Source of the DNA: Phoenix dactylifera
Lineage: Eukaryota; Streptophyta; Magnoliopsida; Arecales; Arecaceae
Reading direction: 5' to 3'
Length of the DNA: 64,000 nt
Assembly (NCBI RefSeq): GCF_009389715.1
Contig: NC_052405.1
Span: forward strand, 17,623,397-17,687,396
This document shows positions 56,441 to 64,000 of this stretch, in pieces. Numbering within the stretch: the stretch's first letter is position 1; every line of letters begins with the position of its first letter. A program made the position numbers and the translations under genes. The notes under the pieces are model-generated. The model saw only the letters and a program-made list of their open reading frames with translations, was not told the origin of the DNA and ran no database searches.

Positions 56441-57907
56441 ATTTACCGTTACAAGAAGTCATGAAGGCCTTGCAAATGCCAATTTTAGGCATTGATGAAT
56501 TTCATTGTCATGCAAAATCATATGTTCAGACTAGTGTTACAACCCGTGTTTACCTAGCATAATATATTGTTTTATTGGTGAATTGCGGATGAACTTGTAG
56601 CCGTTTAATCTTATTATTTGGTAAAATTTGGATATAGTTTTCCCATAATGATCATTCTGCTTGCCCTGAATATTTGGGATAAGGCTTGATGGTTTTGGTC
56701 GTGCTTTATGTGATCATTCTGTTTACATCATATATGAAAGCAAAATATGATCCCCCTTTAGCTTGGAAAATGAACCTTGCAAGTTGCAACCAAGGTGATG
56801 TATGACCTAGAGTCCTATTAAAGTGTCAAGTTTAGAGAGGATCTGGAGACAACAACGATCATAGATTGTGGTTGATTTCGGATAATCTTTTATGCTCTAA
56901 GGATAGTTGTGTTTAGGCATATCCTTCAGCGCAATATTCCCAATCATAGTATCGGGGACCACACAAGTCAGGTACTATTACCAAATCATACCGGCATTCA
57001 TTATGTAGAAGCATACCAATTTGGTACCGGCTCACTGGTTTTGGTCTTTTTTATTTCTTATTTTTATTTTTATTTTTATTTTTAAAGTTAATTTAAGGTT
57101 TATGGATCTTTAAATTTTGATTTTAAGGTGTTTTAATATTATTTTATTTCATACTGATCCTATATGATTGTATGATTGTTTAATGGATACAGATGCAATT
57201 AGTGATTAAACATAGACTTGTAATAATTAAGCATATTCAATCAATATTTTTGAGCTTGAAAATACATATATTAAATTTCATTTAGAACCATCAAAAAAAC
57301 GTTAGCGAATACTACGTACTATTGTATATAATGGTAAATTAGTTGTGAATAGTTTCCCTTCTCTTCCCTTCTATCCACTGACTAGGTAAGTCTTTCCTTT
57401 ATTTTCACCCTTAAACAAGGGATGACTATCCTTTTCTCTTTTTTTCTTCTTTTTTTTTTCTCTTCTCCATCAGTTATCTAAATAGAGAGTAAGGTAAAAT
57501 AATTGATAGCAGAAATGGAATAAAGTTCCTCTTTAAAATCCTTAATTTGCTTCACACTTTCGAGAAGATGAGAAAATAGAGGTGAGAGAAATGTTGAAAG
57601 TTGAAATCTTTGGTGAGGGTGGCTATGAAGTGATGAGTTGCCTTAATTGCTTATCGAGTGCATCTAGCTTTTTTTTCCTGCAAAATAAAGGAAAAACAAA
57701 GTGAAAGTGAAAAAGAGGGAAAAAGAATGTACATAGGGAGTAAAGGACAAGAAGAGAAATGATAGAAGAAAGGAGGAAGGGTCTCAAAGAGCAGGGCTGG
57801 ATATACCAACCTATCTATGAAAGGTGAAGTTACTAGTACGTATTAAAGGCAGTATTCTGGTGTAGTGTGGTATAAGGCCCGTAATCCTAATAAATTTATC
57901 CTCTCTG
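56441..57907. other. PPR 3' flank and intergenic DNA
   Basis: Probable 3'UTR to about 56750, then AT-rich sequence. Around 56930-57050 is a GC-richer piece with GGTACTATTACC and TTGGTACCGGCTC words similar in style to the degenerate hAT-like sequence near 6160. No gene recognised. Confidence 0.45.
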
Positions 57908-58135
57908 GCTCGGGTGTTTTGTGGTGTGTATGCAAGCATAGGGCTGGATGATCAAGTTGCCACATAGAGGGAAATGACTCAAGTTTTAGGTTTAGGATTC
58001 TCTACTTTCGTTGTAGGGGACATGAATGCTATATCTGTTGTAGAAAAGAGAGGAGAACAACCTTTTGATCTGGACCATAGTGGGATACAGTTTGAGGGTT
58101 TATACTTCACCAAAGTGGATATTTGATCAAGGTTC
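57908..58135 (+). pseudogene. LINE endonuclease fragment
   Basis: The + frame reads VFCGVYASIGLDDQVAT, an in-frame TAG, then REMTQVLGLGFSTFVVGDMNA, VVEKRGEQPFDLDHSG. It resembles the apurinic-type endonuclease domain of LINE ORF2, with GDMN in place of the usual GDFN. It breaks off before the poly(T) run at 58186. RT and RNase H parts are absent nearby in this orientation. Confidence 0.65.
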
Positions 58136-58185
58136 GTGGAAACAGCAATCGCATGGTGTAATCATAGGTGTTTGTGTTTCTTTTG

Positions 58186-58222
58186 TTTTTTTTTTTTTTT
58201 TTTTTTTTTTGGGGGGGGGGGG
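58186..58222. repeat. poly(T)-poly(G) tract
   Basis: 25 T followed directly by 12 G. A second example of the same junction as at 5055-5095. Confidence 0.85.
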
Positions 58223-60480
58223 AGGATATTCTGAGAGTTTCTGACTGTTTCATGGGACCTGTTAGCCATGGAGCATGGTGCCTTTTGTAGGTGCCCGACA
58301 TCTGGGCCATGCTTTTTTCCAGCTTTTTGGTTGGAAAGTTTGAACTGCAATGCCCGTTCTGTATCTTGCAGCTGTGGTGGTGCTGCCTGGTGGTGCTGCC
58401 ATTTTTGGAGCATACTGCCTGTTGCAGACTGCTCGATGGTGGCACCATCCTATGCCCTAACGGCAACGTGAGATGCTCCTGTTAATAAGCATAATGAATT
58501 GTGCTTCATATGATTGGTATTGCTAAAAAATGAATGCAGTTTGGAACTTTGGATGGCCTTCTTCTGTCATTTGTCAACCATCACTCGTAATCTGGATTAG
58601 CTTCTTCATCAGTTAATAAGCATGATTGTTTTTTTAAGCCTCTCTGTGATAGAAGATGATTTATCACTATGCCTTCCATTAGAGCCTCTTCTTTTGTGTT
58701 AGCACTCTGGGTTTGTCAGTTTGACGAAAGTCTTTTTTCTGCATTCTCTTATCAATTTCCTGTGAAAATTTAAAGAGGTGCTAATTGAAAGTTGGTGGTG
58801 ATAAAAATTGCCTGTTATATGCTTTACAGTGCGTCGGCAATAACAACCTTTGCATGATGTTCTTTTCACTTCTTGGAATCATTCTCCATGATTTAAGTTG
58901 TGTCTTTACACAGTAAGCAGCAACTTGTACCAGCTCTTTCTTTGTTGTCTGCTGATCGATTATGTGTAGAAAATAGTAAGAAATAATGTGGAGATTTTTT
59001 TTTTTTTTGGCAGTTGTGCAGTGATCTTTGTTCCAGCTATCTTGATTTTCGTACTAGAATCTTTTTCTTGGTAATGGTGCATATAATGAAGCTTGAATAG
59101 ATGGAAAATGTGAATTATAATTTTCCAAGATTACTGCTATGAGGATGTCAAGGAAAAGGATATTCAACTTTTGGATCTAAAGAACCGGTTTTAGATTATT
59201 AGATGATGTTTATGAGGACAAAGATGAATAAGCAACGTTGACTGGTCAATAGAGAATTTTTAGGGCTGTTTGATGCGTGGTACAATCCCTCTCTTGACAT
59301 TCCCCTGCAAACTAATTGATGTGTTATAGAGTTGTTTGAGGACCTGCAGTAGGATTTTTTATATACAAATCCATCCATTGGTTAGGTTGCCTAGTGCCCC
59401 TAGCAAACCATCTAACTCACTGTACCACCAGAGCTCTACAAAGCCAAAGATATGATGGACATTGCATGAGTGTCTTTAGATGTGCCCATGATTAGCTAGA
59501 TTGTTTCTAAGGGAATTATGTTTTTGAGTTGATATTTGAACAGGATAAATTGGCTTTTTTGTTGTTTTTCGTAACTTGAAACAGATACTGCAACTTGGTC
59601 AGTAATGAAAACATTATCATGTTTTATTTTGCATTCTATTTAGAATCCATGATCTCTAATTTTAGATTGTAGTGTATATGATGTGTAATATGAAAAGTTT
59701 ATTTTGGTTTGAAAAATTATATGCCAGTTTGGATCAAATATGAGAACTGCCTGAATATTGCTTGTTGTATATAGATTGGCTTTAACTAGTATTAAGGGGT
59801 TTTGTAATACATACAGCACGGCAGGTTTGTGTGAGTTTGGTTGTTCGTTTGTCTTTTTCTTTTGTTTTGTAGTGTGTTTAAAGAAGTTTATTTTCATTAT
59901 TTTCACATTATTGTGGCGGTCGGGTTTTTTTTGTTTAAGTGCTATGTACATATTATTGTTTTTACAAATATGTTTCAGTTGCATTATTTTTTTTTCTTCA
60001 ATTATAAGCAAAAGTTATGGTATCCCGATAGCAAATATCATATAATCAACAGTTTACCCATATGCCCGGAGGTAAAAAATGAAAAGCTTTTAGATTTTGT
60101 GAATTTCAAATCCATCGTCGTGCCCCTAATTCAAAATTTTGAGATTTTCAGAATTTTATTTCTTAATTTGTTTTAAGATTTAGCTATTGCAATGAGTGGT
60201 TAAAATAAAAGGTTTATAAGATGATACTGGGGGAAAATCCCTGAAGTTACAAAATTCTACTAACTTTAAACTTCCATTTTTATGATACGGGAGATTTGCA
60301 AAAGCTGAGACATGCTGACCTAAAATTCTGAATGACAGCCTACTCCACAGTTCTAGTCTTTGCTCTTCACGCTATGATTAAAGTTGATTTTAAGAATTGC
60401 ATGCTGCCACAAAAGCTGACCTAAAACCCTGAATGACAAAGCCTACTCCACAATTCTAGTCCCTGCTCTTCATACTACCA
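58223..60480. other. Intergenic, no gene recognised
   Basis: AT-rich sequence with no recognised frame. TAGGGCTGTTTGATGCGTGG at about 59262 is MITE-like, without a partner end. Confidence 0.45.
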
Positions 60481-61690
60481 TTAAAGTTGATGTAAGAAAA
60501 TTAGTGGGCAGAGATTCTCAAGTGAAGTGAACCACATGGAACATAGGGTATGTTGCTGTGGAACCCCAGCTTCCCTAACACCCAATAACCCTTCTGATGT
60601 TCCAGCTTGCATGAAGTCTAAGACATGATGTAAGGATCTTAAGAAAATGAATGGAGGGATCTCATTGGCATTCTCAAAGAGTCTCTTATTTCTGGCCAAC
60701 CATATATAAGAGGCAACATAGCAGCTGGAAGAAAGCCTCCGAGTTCCATGAATAGATGGAGAGAGAGAGAGAGACAACTAAAAGCCTGGCTCCAACTAAA
60801 CATAGAGAGTAGAGTGATGGCTCACTAACTCTTTAACTCTTTGTCCACGGGTGCCAACCCATCCGTTTGTCAACTAGGTGCCGCAAAGGAGTCGCCAAAG
60901 AGAGCACTTCGGAGCTAAGCTCACCTCCAAAGTACTACTCAGTGATTCTCCTATCCCACATTCTTTCGTCGGCAACCATTAGATCATGGACTACCTTCAA
61001 TCCAAATCCTCATCGTCAATTATGTATAGACAACATGCTAGGAACTGTAGAGATCTAGAGGTTATTGCTTCCATTAATAGTCCCCTCGTCACCGATCATC
61101 CATCGAAATCTAAAGGCAAGCATGGATGCATATGAACTAGCGCTTTCCAAATAAGGAGCAATTTCGGTGTTGGTTTCTTATGTTGGCCAGACCACTCTCT
61201 ATGTTTAGCGCTCATCAAAGGGCTCCAAAGGTTCTGAGGCTCTAAAAGAAGCTTCCTTGCATGTTTCATCATCGGTGCATGATACATCCAAGGCAAGGTG
61301 GCGAATCCTTCAAGACTTGAGAAACTTCAAAGGAAATTCCAGATCATCTGTTCAACCCTACTAATTACTTCTCTCGAGAAGAAAGTATTAGCTTTGAGGT
61401 ATGCTAGCATCGCACACAACATCGACCTGATCAATATAATCCTGCCCATCATCGGTAATATGTTCTATTGCTGCACCTCTAATCTATCCTGAATGCTTTG
61501 TATCAATAGGCTGCATTCAGAAACTCTAGGTTATTTTCATATAATAGGTACCCCTAAATACTGCTAGGCCCTCTAACATTATTCAACACCAAGACATGCT
61601 TTAATCTGATACTTGACATCAGGCAGTAGTTCTCAACTAACCTCCACAATACCACACAACATTTGTCAGGACTAGCAATTATCTGACAGG
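60481..61690 (-). pseudogene. Degenerate LINE reverse transcriptase fragment
   Basis: Minus-strand broken frames carry the C-terminal RT region of a plant LINE: VVLWRLVENYC at about 61660, then MMGRIILIRSMLCAMLAYLK (about 61450), VISRVEQMIWNFLW (about 61365) and MKHARKLLLEPQNLW (about 61275). A later piece at 60777-60481 has VASYIWLARNKRLFENAN, the segment usually found between zf-RVT and RNase H. Stops are frequent and the two parts are separated by unrelated-looking sequence near 60780-61095. It is inactive. Confidence 0.65.
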
Positions 61691-62890
61691 CCAACATACT
61701 GTAATCCCAACCTCAAGTCAAGAGGTTAGAGCCAACCATTACTTGGAGATAGCTGAACCGGAAGGAGGATTTTAGAAAGCAGGGTGTTGGAGGATCTTGA
61801 CCTGGAGATCTCTTGGTAGTCTGGTTGAGTGATACAAGCAGCTCCTTCCATAGGGAAAATGGTTCGTTTCATGGTTATTGAAAATTGAAAATAGAGAGAT
61901 GATGAGAGGAGAATTTGTTTTGTAATATTTGATTTTTTTTTTCTACTATATGAGCACTACTATAGGTCAGATTTGAGACCATGTAAAGTGGGCTTATCCT
62001 TGCACAAGCTTGGGATAAATGTCAATTAGATTTTATTTTGGGTCCGGATAGCTATCCCGGATAATTTGGTCAAAGCAGAGATAATGTGCTTGATTCTATG
62101 CTTTAAGTTGGCAGGTATTAGCTATCTCTAGTGGTTTAATCCCATTGAATTTTCATTTCATCTAAAAATAATTATCATTCGTAATTTCAATGAAGTGTGT
62201 TGACCAATTTTTATGGAGTCGCAATTTATATTAAATCTTGGATAAACATATTTAACAGTTGCAAAATCAACAATGGGTTATCGAAAGCCAATGATGAGTC
62301 ATCTAAACTCAAGATACATTTTACTGAAAATGATTATGAATACAAAAATTATTTAGAGACCAAAATTTATATAATTTTTTGGTTTTGTGCATCAAATAGA
62401 TATAAAATAAATGATATTAAATGTACTAGTGCGCCAAAATGCATGCTAGAGTACAAATTGAAGATGTACTTCACTGATCATGATCTATACATATAAAAAC
62501 ATGGATAAATTGAATTTCATTAGGTCTTGATGATCAAATTATAGTAAAATAGTATATTATTAAAGTTAATCTTTTTCACATGCTTTATGACTAGAGACCA
62601 CCAAAATATATTAATTTTGGTTTCGGAGGCACTTTTGTAATGAAGAGCATCTTCAATTATTTAAATTTTTAACTTAAATAATCCATAATTGATTTTGAAA
62701 CATTAAATCTTTTTATTAATCTAACATAAAGTGTGACTTATTATTTTATGATATTACAATAATATAATATTTTTATAGTATTTTATAATATAATAATATT
62801 TTAAACAAAAAGATGTTATCCCATCTAAATCCCTCTCAAAGAAAATAAACAAGGCCTATAATTCAATTCACTTTCCTGATACAATGGTCG
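61691..62890. other. Intergenic, no gene recognised
   Basis: AT-rich. An open frame at 62197-62496 (starting TTG) resembles no family. Words near 62580-62630 (ACTAGAGACCACCAAAATAT) resemble those near 25507-25535 and may belong to one dispersed repeat. Confidence 0.4.
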
Positions 62891-62901
62891 TTTTTGGGAG
62901 G

Positions 62902-63744
<843 letters not shown>

Positions 63745-63755
63745 TTTTTGGGAGG

Positions 63756-64000
63756 ATGTTTGGAAGACAGACACATCATGCATTCTTCTGATAGGCGTAT
63801 GTAACTGTCATCATTTACATGAACCTATGGATTATGACCATGTTGCGGCTTCGAATTTATTTTATTGGCTCGAGGAAAGAAGTGAACTACTAGTAGTCAA
63901 AGGTTGAAATCATTTGAATAATTTAGGCTTTGTTTAATCAATTATTGGTATATTAGTTGATTAGGACTTCCGTTAGTGGCATCCTGGTTGATGTAAGATA
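63756..64000. other. Intergenic, no gene recognised
   Basis: Short AT-rich end of the window without visible features. Confidence 0.5.

Overview
The window is nuclear DNA from a flowering plant, most likely a non-grass monocot (palm-like). The reasons are spliced plant genes with GT-AG introns, a GC-rich 5' half in an intronless PPR gene, an Au-type SINE, and abundant Ty1/copia, Ty3/gypsy, LINE, hAT and MITE sequence in AT-rich intergenic DNA. The species call is inference. I see no prokaryotic features, organellar genes, true tRNA or rRNA genes, or CRISPR arrays. Start codons were chosen as ATG; open frames starting at TTG or GTG were not accepted as starts.

Four host genes are supported. 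Two are proximal paralogues of the FLX-like (FLOWERING LOCUS C EXPRESSOR-like) coiled-coil family on the + strand: 12384-13740 (3 coding exons, 365 aa) and 29125-30288 (3 coding exons, 327 aa). They share exon phases, a 5'UTR intron acceptor and diverged flanks, so a segment of about 2.3-2.8 kb was duplicated about 17 kb apart. The third is a five-exon GDSL esterase/lipase on the - strand (39131 down to 35432, 383 aa) with every catalytic block present. The fourth is an intronless P-class pentatricopeptide repeat gene on the + strand (54701-56440, 579 aa) with a probable organelle-targeting N-terminus.

The rest is mostly mobile DNA. 1-11.8 kb: intergenic, with a non-autonomous hAT element (5442-6021), an Au-like SINE (6846-7008), a LINE 3' fragment (8090-9361) and a second tRNA-like SINE. 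15.4-20.7 kb: a decayed copia element and a 3,006-bp solo LTR with a perfect TTAAT target duplication. 20.7-28.2 kb: AT-rich intergenic DNA, a LINE tail and a second hAT element built of GGGTCGGGT-type repeats. 31-35 kb: a decayed gypsy element with a minisatellite. 39.5-51.8 kb: a three-layer copia nest, in which an old minus-strand copia gag-protease fragment was split by a degraded copia (39687-45251, TSD AGTTG) and by a young copia with an intact 1327-aa polyprotein (45731-50971, TSD AAAAT). 52.8-53.3 kb: a 5'-truncated LINE with a 12-bp TSD. 57.9-63.8 kb: LINE fragments and a composite inverted pair of MITE units flanked by an 11-bp direct repeat.

The host genes do not form a pathway or cluster. 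The structure worth most attention is in the mobile DNA (the copia nest, long solo LTR and composite foldback element) and in the FLX-like duplication. I found no convincing undescribed gene system.
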